From NCBI GenBank assembly GCA_003013855.2, contig ML058484.1, forward strand, positions 6,373,344 to 6,437,343: a stretch of 64,000 nt of DNA, in the 5' to 3' direction. Origin of the DNA: Liriodendron chinense. Its lineage: Eukaryota; Streptophyta; Magnoliopsida; Magnoliales; Magnoliaceae. Positions within the stretch are counted from its first letter, which is position 1; each line of letters starts with the position of its first letter. A program made the translations under genes and the position numbers. Positions 1-14,300 of the stretch are shown here, in pieces. The notes under the pieces are model-generated. The model was given only the letters and a program-made list of their open reading frames with translations, had not been told where the DNA came from and made no database searches.

Positions 1-267
1 AGGAACACGATTTAAATGCCACCACATGGGCCAGCATGGCAGACAGGTACAACATCCAAGCTGTCCACCATGTAGGTCTGACCTTGATGATTTTTTCACC
101 TAAACACCAGGCTGGTCTGCTCATCAGGTGGGCCATAATATTAGAAACATGTGGATGGTTTAAAAAGTTCCAGATAAGTCTTCTACAGTTGTAGATTTTT
201 GTTATGTAAACGGCAGCCCACCTGACTTTTGGACCGACCTGATTCTTGGGCCAGGGCATCTAAATAG

Positions 268-392
268 TGGGTGTCGGAACCCCCTGATGGATGGACAAGA
301 TCTCATAGCTATGTGCCATGCTGGCACATATTATGGCATATCCATCAGCTGCCTAGTACATGCGTGCGTGTGTGCATAGCAAAGCTTGTAAA

Positions 393-432
<40 letters not shown>

Positions 433-590
433 CCATCACACTTGCCAGAGTGCAAGTGTGGGATCCCCTGATGGATGGACTAGATCTAGTAGCTATGTGC
501 CATGCTGGCACATATGGTGGCATGTCCATGAGCTGCCTTGTACATGCATGGGTGTAGCAAAGCTCGTACATCACACACACACGCGCATGG
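268..590. repeat. Two-copy direct repeat, period about 184 bp, with (AC)n
   Basis: The unit starting CCCTGATGGATGGAC, followed by TAGCTATGTGCCATGCTGGC and ending in an AC microsatellite, occurs at about 280 and again at about 464. The first copy ends in a pure (AC)n run at 394-431. Confidence 0.8.
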
Positions 591-879
591 ATATCACACA
601 CATACACATGCTCACCCACCCACATACACATGTGCATGTACCCTCACATGCAAACCTCCCACCCACATGTATGTCCACACACACGTATGTACCTGTCTGC
701 ATGGAGAGAGTTGATTGCATGCATGGATGTATGTGAACTTTCACAAGCAGCCCCATCTTTCTCCCTAATGTGTAATGTTTGTTTGACATTGAAGTAGTGC
801 AAAAGGTGGGCCACACGATGAATCTTACCTGACTTGAAAATCAGACAGATCAACTTGTGGCTGGTAGTATCAGAAATTC

Positions 880-1760
880 CAGGTATTGAGCCAATATATC
901 GCTAAGTATTGCCAATGCATCGAGATTGCCAATGTATTGTAAATGTCTTCAACTGTGTAAATTCCAGGTGTCACTTGTATCGCCAATGTATCAGCAACAT
1001 TTCAATAACATCGCCAATGTATCGATATCACCCAAAATCCGTTTATTAAAAAATATTTCATTTCAAATTTTTTTTATTTTTTATGGGTGCATGGTTGTAT
1101 GATGAATGCATGCGTCTTTGTGCGTATGGATGGATGGATGGATCATACATGTGTGCACATATATGTGACATTGTGTGTGTGTGTGTGTGTGTGTGCATGC
1201 ATGCATCGATGGATAGATTATGCATGTGTTTTATATGCATGCATGTGCATTCATGGATGGATGGATGGACACACCATTTCCCCATGCTTCCCCAATGTTT
1301 TCCTGAGTCAATGATACATGCTTTCAGGCACCTATTAAAAAAAAAACTTATTATTTGATTCCTAAACATGCAAATATGCACCTTTTTTGCTATTATTTGA
1401 TTATTAAATATGTGAATATGTGTATTTTAGCATCTCCTGAAGTATCATTGAAAAATTCTACCATTTTCCCCAAGTTTCCATAACGTTTCCTTTAGTTAGC
1501 ATTACATGCTTTTAGGGCCCCAAGGGAAATTTATTATGTATGCGTCTTTTTTGCAATTATTTGATTCCTAAATATGCAAATGTGTATTTTGGCATCTCCT
1601 GAAGTTTCATTGAGAAATTCCACCATTTCCCCCATGTTTCACCAATGTTTCCCTCAGTCAGCGATACATTTCCAAGTATCAGCAATAATATTGGCAATAT
1701 CGATACATGTTCGTATCCCCAGCAAGCGATGCATGTAACGACATCAATACTACGAACACT
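880..1760. repeat. Element with inverted subterminal TATCG arrays (copy A)
   Basis: Left arm (about 880-1035) repeats GCCAATGTATCGATA-like units. Right arm (about 1650-1760) carries them inverted (TTGGCAATATCGATACATG). The AT-rich core holds GGAT and GT simple repeats (1172-1195). No clean ends or target duplication were found. Confidence 0.4.
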
Positions 1761-4025
1761 GGAGTAAACCAACCTGATTTTTGCACCAAGCATCTCCATG
1801 GCGTGGTCCACCTTGTGCATGGCTTGTGCCCAAAAGGTATGGCATGCTAGTGGTACATATATGGCTGCAGGTGACCTTTTACATGCATGGGATGTATACT
1901 ATCATTTCTGAGGTCTGCTGTTTTTTTTTTTTTTTGGACTGAATGTTTGTCATCTTACCTTAGCAGTCGCCATCCAAATATCTTTGTATGTTGCATCGTC
2001 CACAGGATCACTGATTCGACTGATCTGAAAGTATTGGAAGAGAAACACATCATCAAACAAATAAAATCTAGTTTCCAAGAAGATTTCAGATAACCAAATC
2101 ATCTATTGTCTAATAATTATCGATTTTTCTACCAAAAAAAGAATCTTATGATTAGTGAGTTTTTTATTAAAAAAAGAGTGATACGTTATGGAAGAGGAGA
2201 TGCAAGTCCAATGCGATAGATTATGGATCTTGATACTTCCTTTAGCTAGGATGTAGGTGTCCATGTTGGCTTCCTCACATTAAAAATAAAAAAATTAAAA
2301 AAAAAGATTAAAAAAGAAAAGAAAAGAAAAATATAGTAATGTCTTTAATTCAACTAAGTGTAGCATCTATGGGCATGTCCTGAATCCACTCCTACAGAAG
2401 TCAGGCATGAATGATAAGCTAGCAATATGATTTTCCTTTTGTTTTTTTTTTTTTTGGGAAAAATTAGTGTGAGGGTGATAAATATGAAGCGGAAAAATAC
2501 TGAGTGACATAGAGAGAGGGAAACAATCTCCATAAAGGGAAAAGAAAAAGGCTTCAAAGAAAAAAAAAAACATCAATCTGTGCAAGCGAAATCTGGTGGG
2601 AGTAGCATTAGTAGTGGTAATAGGATAGGGCTCATGGAAGCAGGGGGAACAATTTCAATCAGCTGGAGATGGTAACATCCGGGTAACAAGAGCAGCAATG
2701 TTGTGGAGGTCCAATGACTAAGGTCCACCAGACAAATCCTTGCATATGCTTGCCCAGCTAGATCATTCAGTAGATGGACACCTCTTGGATGGGCTATGCT
2801 AGCCCTAAAATCACATCAAGTGAATGATCCTAACTGTTGGATTAGTATCTATTTCTTTTTGTCATTAGCAGTTGATAATTAGATCATTGTATTGATGTTA
2901 CTTTTGGAATATGGCCCATCCAAAAGATAGGACATCAAGTGAATGGTCCAGATCAATGAACACATGCATGGATTGTGGGGTAGAGGTGGGGGCACACCAC
3001 ACAGTTTGGCGGTATGATGCATCATGCTTTATCTTTTAAGGGTGAATGTCCATCAAATCTGGAGTCTGCATTTACGGGCCACCTCTTGAATAGATGATGG
3101 TCATAAGACCTGGATCCTCCAAAAATGGGAGAACTGGAGTATGAAGTCAATTATTCTGATACATGGATAAGGGTCAGGATAGGTGATTCCCCCCTCTTGT
3201 AGACTTGACATCAGATTTACTAAGATTTTGAATTCACGACTTTTTAGTTGTTCATCAGTTAATGGTGAATCAGACCAATTTAAGAACAAATTCAACATGT
3301 GATATGCTCAAACCAGAGTGAATTTTAGGTCGTCTTATCCAAGAGGTGGATCATGTATTGGACTGTCCAGATGGATGAACAAAATCTGATGAAGTTAGTT
3401 CATCCATGCGGTGGACGTTAGAGAAACCCCAAGATTGTGATTAAATGAGACAACACAAAGACGATATCATCAATTCCTTCGAGTCATCTATCTCATTTCA
3501 CTCATAAGGAGCACAAATACAGATCACCCCCCACAAAGAGCTTATGCTCAAACTTCATCGACAATGAAAGTAAACCTCCAAGGCTCATACAACACATGGA
3601 GACCCAATAAATAGCATGAATCTCTGAGAATCTAAGGATCAATAAAAGAGCCACAGAAGCAGACGAAATATGGCCACCCATAAGATGGTAGGGAAAGCAT
3701 GAGGAACATGGTCCCCATTGCAGAACAAACAGATCACTCTATCAACAAAAAAATGTGATAAACATCATACAAATCACGTCATCAGCAGAAAGCAAAAATT
3801 GCCATAAGAAAAAGAGGAATTATCTAGACATAAATCCTATAACAGGTGTAAGAAGTAGTCTACACAGCAGGACAGAAAGAAATGATGCCTTCTAGCCATG
3901 ACAATGAATTAAGGAAGAAATCCTCCTTACATATACACACAAATGAGTTTGAAAAATGCAGTTTGAGGAGAAGACTAATACAATAAGTCCATGTAAAATT
4001 GTACAATTTGTTCATATCCACTAAC

Positions 4026-4157
4026 CTCTCCTGCACGAAGACCAAGATGCTCGGACCATAAAGAGAGGCGAAGACTGAAAGCAAACTTTCCAGCCTTCCA
4101 CGGATTTCCACTCATAAATGAATCAACAAAATCGTTATCTTCAATCAGTACGCCAAT
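4026..4157 (-). CDS. PLD zeta exon 17 (last exon in window)
   Basis: 44 codons, IGVLIEDNDFVDSFMSGNPW then FSLRLSLWSEHLGLRAGE. Donor GAG|GTTAGT, so coding continues further left. No continuation is visible between 1 and 4025. Confidence 0.93.
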
Positions 4158-5252
4158 CTGGATGAGAAACATTTATGGACATAGGCGAAGGCCAATAATG
4201 AGAAAATGGCGATGCAAATATGTAGAAAAAAGGGAAAAGGGAGAAAAACTTTGCCATCAAACAAATAAGTGTTGTTCACTAGATTGATAAGGTGAACTGC
4301 AGAAAGAAAGAACAAGAGGAAAAATTTAATAGTAATAGTATATTCCAGCTACGCCCATGCCCACAAACACATGCACATGCTCACATCCACACCCACACGT
4401 GCATGCACAAGCGTGTCTGCACAGAGAAAAAAGCTAATGTTTTCCACCTCTATGGGGGTGTTTTCAATGTCAACAAAGCTTTTAGACTTCATGTTAGATC
4501 TAGAGCCTCCATTAGTTGCATAATTCTATTGGCAGGCCACGATGCAAAACCACTCCAATCAGGAAATATTACCGCCTTGAGAGTTGGTCATTTTGTTGTA
4601 ATCATCATCTTTTACAAGCCACAGCTCAAATGGTTAGCATTATCCAACCAAAATGCTTCTTTAAAAAATACAAGCAATCCATCCACAGTGGGCTCCATTG
4701 AGTAGATGCTTTATGATGATGACTCGACATTTTTTTTCCACTTTTTCTTTGATCAAATCTTGATTGTCCATTTTTTATGCTATTGAACAGATTGTAAGGT
4801 CAATGTGGTTTTTGCATCATAGTGGGATGGAAGAAATGGACAATCAAGATTGATGATTGGCTGCTCCCACGTGTTATTTAAAACCTTTGGGACATTGTTA
4901 CGCCCTCATGAAAGGTGTGTGTGCGCACGACCAGACTTAGTAACTTATATACATCAAAACAAATACAATATTCAATACTAAATCACCCGGCATAAATGAC
5001 TTGTTGAAGACTGTTTTCTTGTAAGAGTCTTCCAGCCTGAAAAGTGGATGAGTTTTCAGATCAGGAGAAAATACTTCTCTACAAGTTTTGTTATTATCCA
5101 TAGTTCTGAATGACGGTATCAGCCCAGCAGAAAAATGATAAGACATGGCGTCGCGTATCGATATCGGGGCTGTATCGGCCCGTATCGGTCAGAATTTTTT
5201 TTAAAAGCAAACAAATATTAGATAAATAGGAAACATTGAGATATCCAAGAAT

Positions 5253-5304
<52 letters not shown>

Positions 5305-8300
5305 GACCATGTATTCAATGATGTATCGGATCATTCTTTGATGAGAATGCTACTTGTCGATTTGATTTGTTGAAGGTCAACTGAATGAGCCCTAATTGAA
5401 CACAAATCAAACATGATTTGGTAAACAATGGTCCCTTACATTGGAAATGCAACAAAAAGAAGATGGAAATATAAAAAAGAAAGTGAAGGTTTACCCTTCT
5501 TTTCGAATTTTTTCCATAATGGTCTACACTTCGATTTGTCGAATCCCATTCAAATCATTTGTTTTGATCCCAAAATAGGTTTAGATCTAGCCTTTGAGTT
5601 TTTAAGATTCTTACATGGTTTAAATGAAAATAAGAAGGGGAGATATGTGTGAATTAAAAAAGTTAAAATTAAAAGTAGGGTTTTATTAGCGTATCGGCTA
5701 TCAGTGCTGATACGCCACGTATCGGCCGATACGGGTCGATATGGACCAATACGGGTCAATTTTTTTCGAATCGGGCTGATACAACCCTATACGATACGGC
5801 CTATCGGCCGATACGAAACCAATATTCATATCCATGGTATTATCAAGGTTCAAAATTAGGACTGTTGAGAAATTAACTTTTGGTAGGGCTTGCAATAGTC
5901 TGGGTTGACCCAAAGGTTTTTAGGTCCTGGGCTGCTATGGCTAGGCTTGGGTTGGTGTATCAAGCCTGAGGCCAAGCCTGGACCTAAAATTAAACCCTAT
6001 ATATTGATTGGCACAGTTCAAACTGTGTCTAGAAGCTTGTTGGCATGTCCCAACCTCTTTAGCGTTTTCAAGGGCATTTTTAATACATCACATATATGCT
6101 ACATACTTCTTCTTCTTCTTCTTTTTCTTCTTCTTCTTCTTCTTCTTCTTTTTTTATTATATATGCTACATACTTCATATATTCCATTCCTTTGTAAATG
6201 TGTAGCCCAACTGATAAATGGAATGGCCTAGTGATGTAGGATTAGGTGGCACAATTCATCTCTGATGAAGACTGAGATTCTCAATAAGGGACAATGGTGC
6301 AAGCACTGATGAGGAGGAAGATGCGAACCAAGATCCAGTCATATGCAGCCACGTTTCAGCAGCCATGGAAGAGGGGGCAGCAGTATTTGGAAAGGCACAG
6401 GTTGATGTCAACATCCATTTAATAGAAAGATTACTAACATTTTGTAGGAGAGTAGAGCGTGGACGTATGTACGTGCGTTTGGGTATTTTAGATTTCTCTG
6501 CACGCGTATTTATGTGCATTTGGGTATTTCGGATTTCTATGTGCATGTGGGTATTTTGGATTTCTTTGTGTGCGTGCATGTGTGCTTGCTCCGTCAGGAC
6601 ACCATTCCTTTATGTTCATAAAGGTCAATAAAATACCATTAGGGTATGAGGAGAGATGAGTCATTACACAACACTTCCTCCGAAGTTTCTCTTTTCTTCT
6701 CCTTTCTTCTTTCTTCTTCTTTGTTCTCTACCACGTGAATAATCACAAGGTACCGGAGCATTGAGATCCACATCTCCTCCCTCCTTCCCTCCTTTCTTCC
6801 CATCCTTTCTTTCCCTCCTCCATTTTTCTTTCTAACTTCTCTTTCTTTCTTCTCGTTTTTTTAAGGGTAACACTATTAGGGATTGAACCCTGGATCACTC
6901 ACACACACTACACTCCTCCCATCATTTTGTTTCCATCTTCCACCAAGCAATCAAATCTCATAGAGAAAGATTCCTCACCATGAGGTATAGTGCAACTCAA
7001 GTATCGTGCTACAATGCCGGTAGAGTAACGTTCAGATAGTCAAATTAGAGGGTATGTCACTTTACCAAATGAAATAGTTCACATTTTTTCATTTGTGACA
7101 TTGTCAGTTCAAATCGGTGTTTCTTTTGGGTAGATACATGAATTCAAATGATAAAAAATTGTTGTTAATTATGGGACCCACACAACCAAATCACCATCCA
7201 AAGTTAATAATCACTAGTAGTAGGCAGCTGTAATTACCTTGAATGGTCTCATAACTGTCAGTTATGTCTTGGTGATGCAGACATCAAGCCCTTCAAGGTG
7301 TATCAGCGAAAGAAGCGAGCATCTCATGCGTTCTTGTGGCTAGATGATGGTACGTGAGATAATGAAGAGCATTGAAGGCCCTACACAAGTGATTTGGTAC
7401 GTAGAAAACCCCACAATGGGAAGACACATGTGTAGGAAGAACCAAGGAAGAAGCCGAGAAGAGCATGGAGCATGAGTTGAAGATGAGCAAAAGAAGAAGA
7501 CCCGCCAGTTTATCGTCAGGCGCCCGACTGTTGTCCATCTGGTGCCCGGATGTCTCTGAACGTTTTGAAGTGTCTTCAGACGCCCGATGACTGCGTGATT
7601 TTTATTTTTTTTATTTTTAGTTCTGTTTTACCTAAGTATTAGGAGTAGTTTTGTCTTTTCCTTTCTTATTTAATGCTCATTTAAGAGGGTTAAGCCCTAA
7701 ACACGAATTTCAGTTAATTATTGATTAAGAAAAGCTTAGTGGCTCCTCTTGCTCCTCTCCTTCTCTCTGTGGATCTTCATCTTCTTCCCCAATCTTCTTC
7801 TTCTTTCTTCTTCCCTCCTTCCAACTTTCTTCTAGGGTAATTCATTTTCTTCCCTCTTTCTTCTAAACTTATTTTCTCCCATTATCCGCAATCCTAAAAT
7901 CTGAGAATTGATCCCTAAACCTGTTTCTCTTAGATTTTCATTCCCTAATCTGAGAAATCCTTCAATCTCCCGGACTAGTGAATCCCATTGCACGTTTGGA
8001 TTATAACCATGCAAGATCGGGAGGTTCCATCCCTCGCCGGATCCATTCAACGCAATACTTGAATCCCATACTATGTAGTTGTGATGATGGCCCGCATTAT
8101 TGCATGTTTCCTTTAAATTTTCTTAGATTATGATGGTGAATGCTGAAAGTTTAACTATTATTACTTTATTATTCCACTGGATTATATATGATCATACGCA
8201 TGCATCATAATTAGGGCGTCCTACATCACTTGGCTTCTTCATTCTGTGGATCCCAGTATCAACCATGGTTTGATGCTCCTCAAGACAACTAAAGAATCGT

Positions 8301-11300
8301 GGCATAAAGTGGCGCAGCCGTAGGCAGAACAAGATTGATCACCGTATCTCTCGTGGATAACTGATCCAAATCCACAGACCTATCAAGAATCCTCAACTGA
8401 TCTTCCTTGATTTCTTAAGGGGCACTTGAAGAACATGAGTAAACAGAGATAAACTCAAGAGATTTTGCTTAAAAATTGAATAATGAATCCTTAACAACGA
8501 AAATAAACTAGTTTAAATAGTGTAGCAACTACTTAGAAACCCTAAAACAAGATTAGGAAGAGTCCTAATCGAAAACGGAAACAAATCAGCTCAAAAAGGG
8601 TAAGTTCGCAGGTCTCTACGCGCGTCGGGCGACTGGTCGGCAGGGGACCTTGATCGGTCGTAGATGAGCCCCAACTGTCTAGCGTGTTTAGCCCCTTTCT
8701 GGGTGAATATTCGACCGGTCGGGGGGGGGGGGTGGGGCAAGGTCTCTCCTCCGAAACGTTCATATATTCGAAGAAATTCTCTACTTCCGCTAACCAATCT
8801 AAGAACTCTTCAATACGTAATAGGACATTGAAGGCGGGGAGTACCTCTATAATCTCACTCAGCGCGATCTCCACGATCATTACCATGCATTGGTTGCTGC
8901 ACAAGGAGATTCTCTACATCTTCATCGCTGCCATCGGAATCTGTTGCGTTAGGTCAACGATTAGTAGTTGGAAGGGCCGGACGAAACGCTGGATTGTTCC
9001 GAACTGTGATCACGGGCGGTTACGCACCACCCGGAGCATGTCACGAAGCCAAAGTCGTTGCGATCTGATCGAGAGATGCTTGTAGCCCTTGCATAGACAT
9101 CTCAAACAATCTCTGGAGAGCCTCCATCTTCTCCACTAGATAATGCGTCCCATGATCACCATCAGCGGGATTGTTGCCACGATCTCCGCTAGATGCCATC
9201 TTCCCAAGGTTGTTCCTCGCTTTGATACCAACTTAGCGCAGCTGTAGGCAGAACGAGATCGATCACCGTCTGTCTCGTGGATAACTGATCCGAATCCACG
9301 GACCTATCGAGAATCCTCAACCGATGTTCCTTGATTTCTCAAGAGGGCACTCGAAAAACACGAGTAAAACTGAGATAAACTCGAGAGATTTTGCTTAAAA
9401 TTGAATAATGAATCCTTAACAACGAAAATAAACTAGTTTAAATAGTGTAGCTAGAAACCCTAAAACGAGATTGGGAAGAGTCCTAAATCCTAATTAAAAG
9501 CGGAAACAAATCAGTTCAAAAAACAGTAAGTTCGCAGGTCTCTGCGCGTCAGCAGGAGGCCTCGACCGGTCGTGGATGAGACCCAACTGTCCAGCATGTT
9601 TGGCCCCTTTCTAGGCAAATATTCGACCGGTCGGCAAGGGGGGCCTAACCGGTCGTCGATTGACCAGGCAGTCTAGCAAGTTGGGCTGTCATTTCGCTGA
9701 AATTCGACCGGTCTGGGGACCAGTCGTCAAATTGTGCGACCGGTCGGACGACCAGTCGTCAAGAGCTGTGAACTTGAGATTCTTTTGTTGTTTTTGCTCC
9801 TTTTGATGCTTCCGTTGGTCCTTTCTTTGGTCCATCTTCTCCATGTAGAGCTCAGCAACCTCCTCTACATCATAAAGTTGCAAGGATGAATTCTTAGAGG
9901 GATGATATGGCTTGTGTCTATCATTTGCATCAAGAGATCACGAGTATGTAACAAGTGAATCTTCCATGAAGGAATGTTTCGCAGCTCTCATGCAGAATTA
10001 AGAGGAGCATGATCATTGTCAATCAATTGCTTCCACCTCAATGAGCTTAAGAAGCTAATGGAACAATGTGTATTTGAGTTTCTAGGTGAGCTACACCTTG
10101 ATTTTGAGACTTAGCATGTCTAGGTCTTGTGGAGAGAGATCTCTTCCTTCTCTAGAGGCCGTCTATAATTATGTCAAAGGAGAGGCTCATCATAGGGCCT
10201 CTCTAGGTATGTAGCCTTCAGCCTTTCCTGAGAGGTCTCCATTTGCAGCAGGGTCCAAGCATTCTCATGGTGAACCATATGAAAAAAGAGGTCTCAAACC
10301 TTATTAAAGAATGTTAACAAAAACAAACTTGTTTGCACATATTGTGGCATCGTAGACGTGCATGAGCAGTGGTATGATCTTCACCTCCATCTTCGACTGA
10401 AGTCCATTCGTTGAAGTGAAGAAGATAAAAAGTTGTGGAACCAAAACATGTCAACAGAGCTTGTGAATGCAATTCACACAATTTTAGGTCTACTTATAGA
10501 TGGAGGCACAACACTCAATATTTAATCCACTGGGGAAGCTTTGGGATGAAAATATATAGATAATTGGAAATGAATTAATGCGGATCAACAGACACACAAT
10601 TGAGATTTATGGGGATTTGAACTCAGGGTCAAATTCTTGGCAACTGGGAGGGGTGGATGTAGTGTTCAGATGGCCAGCTTCATCTTTGATGAGAACAAGC
10701 TCTCAAGAAGGGAAAACGGTGAAAGCATTGATGAGGAGGAAGATGCAATACCAATCCAGTCACTATATGCAGCCACGTTCAAGCATATATGCAGCCATGG
10801 AAGAGTGGTGCAGTAGTTTTTAGAATGGCACAAGGGCTGATGTCAACATCCTATTAAAATCATACCAATTCCAAATGGGTTTTAACTTGGGTTGTAGGGT
10901 TTTTACTTAGGGCCTGTTTGTTTCGTTATAAATGGAGGTACATGCATGCAAATAGATGTAAGTAGGTAATTATTATCATTTACCTGTGTTTGACAGGAAG
11001 TGCATTTACTCCTTGTGAAAAGTCCTTGAGAAAGATTGACATACATTTGTGTGCCCCACTGTGATGTCTGTGACATATTCACGCCGTCCATCCATTTTAT
11101 CGGAACATTTTAGGGCATGAGCCCAAAAATGAGGTAGATCCGAAGCTCAAGTGGCCCACACCATAGGAAATCGTAGTTGTAAAAGGTTTTTAACAGTAGG
11201 CATTCAACCAACTGTTTCGTGTGGCATGGTCCACTTGAGCTTTGGATTTGCCTCAATTTTGGGTTCATGCCCTAAAATCACCTCGCAAAATGGATGGACG

Positions 11301-14300
11301 GAGTGGATAAGCCACATGTATTACAATGGGCCCCACATGAAATTCGCACTCCTCGATTTTAGTGTACAAAAAGCAAATGGTCATGGCCAACTATGAAAAA
11401 CGTGTAAGGAATTACCTTGTAAATAATCATTTCTCATTTACTTGTATTTACATTATGTAAATGCAAAACAAACAAGCCCGTAGTTGTTTCTAACAGTCAT
11501 AGAATAGCATTATAATAGTTGAGATTATATTGTATATGTGGCTGGGATTTTTAGTAGTTTTAGGCTTTGACCTTTGCAAAAAAAGTCAACATCCTATTAA
11601 AATCGTACCAATTCCATCATATGGGTTCTAGCTTGGGTTACATAGGGCTTTTACTAGTTGTTTCTAACAATCATAGAATAGCATTATAACAGTTGAGATT
11701 ATATTGTATATGTGGCTGGAATTTTAAGTAGTTTTAGGCTTTGACCTTTGAAAAAAAAAGTATTTTAGGGCTTGTTTCAAGTCATCATAGGTGCTGACAT
11801 AGATCCTAATCAATGGCTAAGATAAGAATTGAGTTAAGGGTTGGTTAGAGACATAAAAGGGTTGTTTTTAGAGATTTGGGGATCCCTTTTTTAAGCGTTG
11901 GATGATTCCGTCATTATTATTCTCTTTGAGAATGAACCGTAGAACGTGAGTTTTACCTTTTCCTTCTCTTTCCTTGTTACAAATTGATACTCCCTTATGT
12001 GTGGATCATATTGATTTGCTTCGTTCTTTCTACTCTTTTAAATATTATTCCATTGATACCCATTCGCTAGATCACACTTGTTACCTGATATTTGGGCCAA
12101 AATGCTGCATGGTGGGGCACAACTAACGAGCCACCTGATGGATCGGGTGTGTTCCAAGCATAATCATCTCAGGCCGGGCTGGGCCTATCCTGTCTATTTT
12201 GGCCTGACTCAGTCCCAGGGCAAGTTTTGGGCCAAGTTTTACTTTGCGAGGGGCTTGGACAGACTTCTGCCGGATTGTTGACAGCCCGATCTTTTAGTTT
12301 ATGATTTTCAATCACTAAAGAATAGGAAGCATCATCAATCTTGGTTTTGAAAAACTCCAATACACTAGCCAAAATTCAAGTAAAATTGCATACAATGCAA
12401 CATTCTTAAGGTATTCAACCAAACCAATAGTACATTCAAGAACAAATTCAACTTTCTTTGGTCTTTTGAAGAGGGGTGGCCTGTGCAGTAGTGCAATGCA
12501 AGGGCGACGTCTGAGCGCCCTAGCAGCGAGCTGCTGTGGGGAGCCCTCCCCCCTTCCACCACAAGAAATTAATTTAAAATCATGTGGACCGATGGACCAT
12601 GTATCAGATATTAAACTGATAAGAACAGATTCTACACTTCATCTTAGCCAAAAGGCCGAATCTGGTATTGAATCACACCTTACAATCCTGAATTACATCC
12701 ACGCCAAGTTTCAAACTGTTAAATATACCCAACCTTTCTACTTTTGGTTATTGTATAATACAAGTTTGTACTTAACCAGAAGTAGAAAGGATGGGTTTAT
12801 TGTCAGAGTGGGTGCCAGCGTGCCAGTAGCATTAGCTGGTAAATATAACAAAGAAGAAGATTCCAAGTTAAGAAAGTCAATGATACCTCTGAGTCTCTTG
12901 ACCCTAGCAAGCTCCTATCATTTATATTAGCTGATCCGATCAAGGCCATACGGTCGTCAATAATCATCACCTTACTGTGCACATATATCTGGTAAAAGCA
13001 AGAATATAACTCAGAAGAAGTTGCATGCTCTATCCCTCGAAATAATGGCATCTAAACCTTAGTCAATTCAGATTATATTCCACATACTGTGTAGTCAACT
13101 TTTGGAACATGATAAACAGCTGAAAATTTTATTGCATATCAATCAACTATGGGGAATCACATTAACGAAGAACTATAGGGTCCAGTGTGTAACCAAACAT
13201 ACAGCTTGCTCATGCCCCGAGTTCCAGATATGTGAGGTCCATGGTTCGATGATCCAGACCATTGTTTTGATGGGTTCCCTGAGGATGGGAATGCCAAAAC
13301 ATTTTAACAGACTTGAAGATCCTAAACACTTGACCACTTGCCTACAGATGGAAAATTAAGAAAATATTACAGCGATAGTCTGCAGTGAATTGGGACAGAC
13401 GACCTCAAAATGTTAGGATCTTCCAATCTGGGAGGTTTTTGTGGCAATCCGCAGTGATAGTGGAGCCCATTCGATCAACATTCTGGATCACCAAACCATG
13501 GACCTGTTATGAACAGGGGGATCTGAAAAATGTATACATGCTAACATGCAGGACCCTATATTCCTGGATGCCAATCGCGGTGTACAAATAGAAAAAATGG
13601 ATGCAATGGAGAGGCACTTCACCTCATTCGTGGCAACAGGGCCACCCTCACAAAGTCTACCATAAGATCTGAGGCCGTAAAAGGAAATGTAATCATTACT
13701 TTTTGGACCGAGCTCATCGTAAAGGTTCTGTAGTATTGAATTCGGTCCTCTGCAAATGGTTCGATACTGCCAATGCATTATGGCTCTCACTGATGCTGCA
13801 CCACCATCGTCTAGACCCCCCTGTTGAAATTAAAATACAAAAGATCATTTCTCTTATGCTAACTACTGGAAAGGTCGCCCAGAATTATTACCTGGAAGCC
13901 AGGTAAGAGTGGTATGACAATAATAACCCTGAAGCACTTCTTTTCTTTATCTGCTCGCATAATACGCTTATACAATGCTTCTAAAACACGGTTCTGTATT
14001 ATCTCATCTCTTGAAAGGCCTGATATAAAAAATTGATTCTGGAAAGAAAGCAGCCAGTTAATGTAGCAACTTTTTAGTAATATGAAGCTGTAAAATAGAA
14101 GTTGCAATTGACTCTAATAATGTACTAGAAAAAAAAAAATCCCCTGTATTAAGCAGTAAATTAAAATTTCATATTAAACCATCTCACATTCTTCAGGCTT
14201 ATGACAGTAATTTCATCTCTTAAGTTTTTATCAACATAAAGAAATAAATCATAAAGTTCTGCATCAACGTCAAGATGTGTATCTTCCTGATGAAAATACT

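Larger units (their letters stand above)
1..4025. other. PLD zeta intron 17 sequence (repeat-rich)
   Basis: No coding exon recognised on either strand. It holds a direct duplication near 268-590, short AC/GT microsatellites, an element with inverted TATCG-type arrays (about 880-1760), and AT-rich low-complexity DNA (2280-2580). Confidence 0.6.

Noticed and set aside
271..736. Overlapping His/Thr-rich or Cys/Val-rich reading frames
   Set aside because: They are translations of AC/GT microsatellites and a direct duplication, open in several frames on both strands.
3860..4111. Alternative minus-strand frame as the missing PLD zeta C-terminus
   Set aside because: Its sequence does not resemble the family's C-terminal region and runs out of phase through exon 17.
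4292..4705. 137-codon plus-strand frame
   Set aside because: Within PLD zeta intron 16, contains a His-rich stretch from CACAC repeats, no family resemblance.
6875..6900. tRNA-like B-box (GGGATTGAACCCTGG)
   Set aside because: No cloverleaf or A-box partner found nearby; probably a remnant of a transposon-type sequence.
8684..9085. 133-codon plus-strand frame
   Set aside because: Antisense to a recognisable Ty3 gag remnant, and its N-terminal Gly run comes from a poly-G tract.
12466..12930. 154-codon plus-strand frame
   Set aside because: Overlaps the U2 pseudogene and PLD zeta exon 16 antisense.
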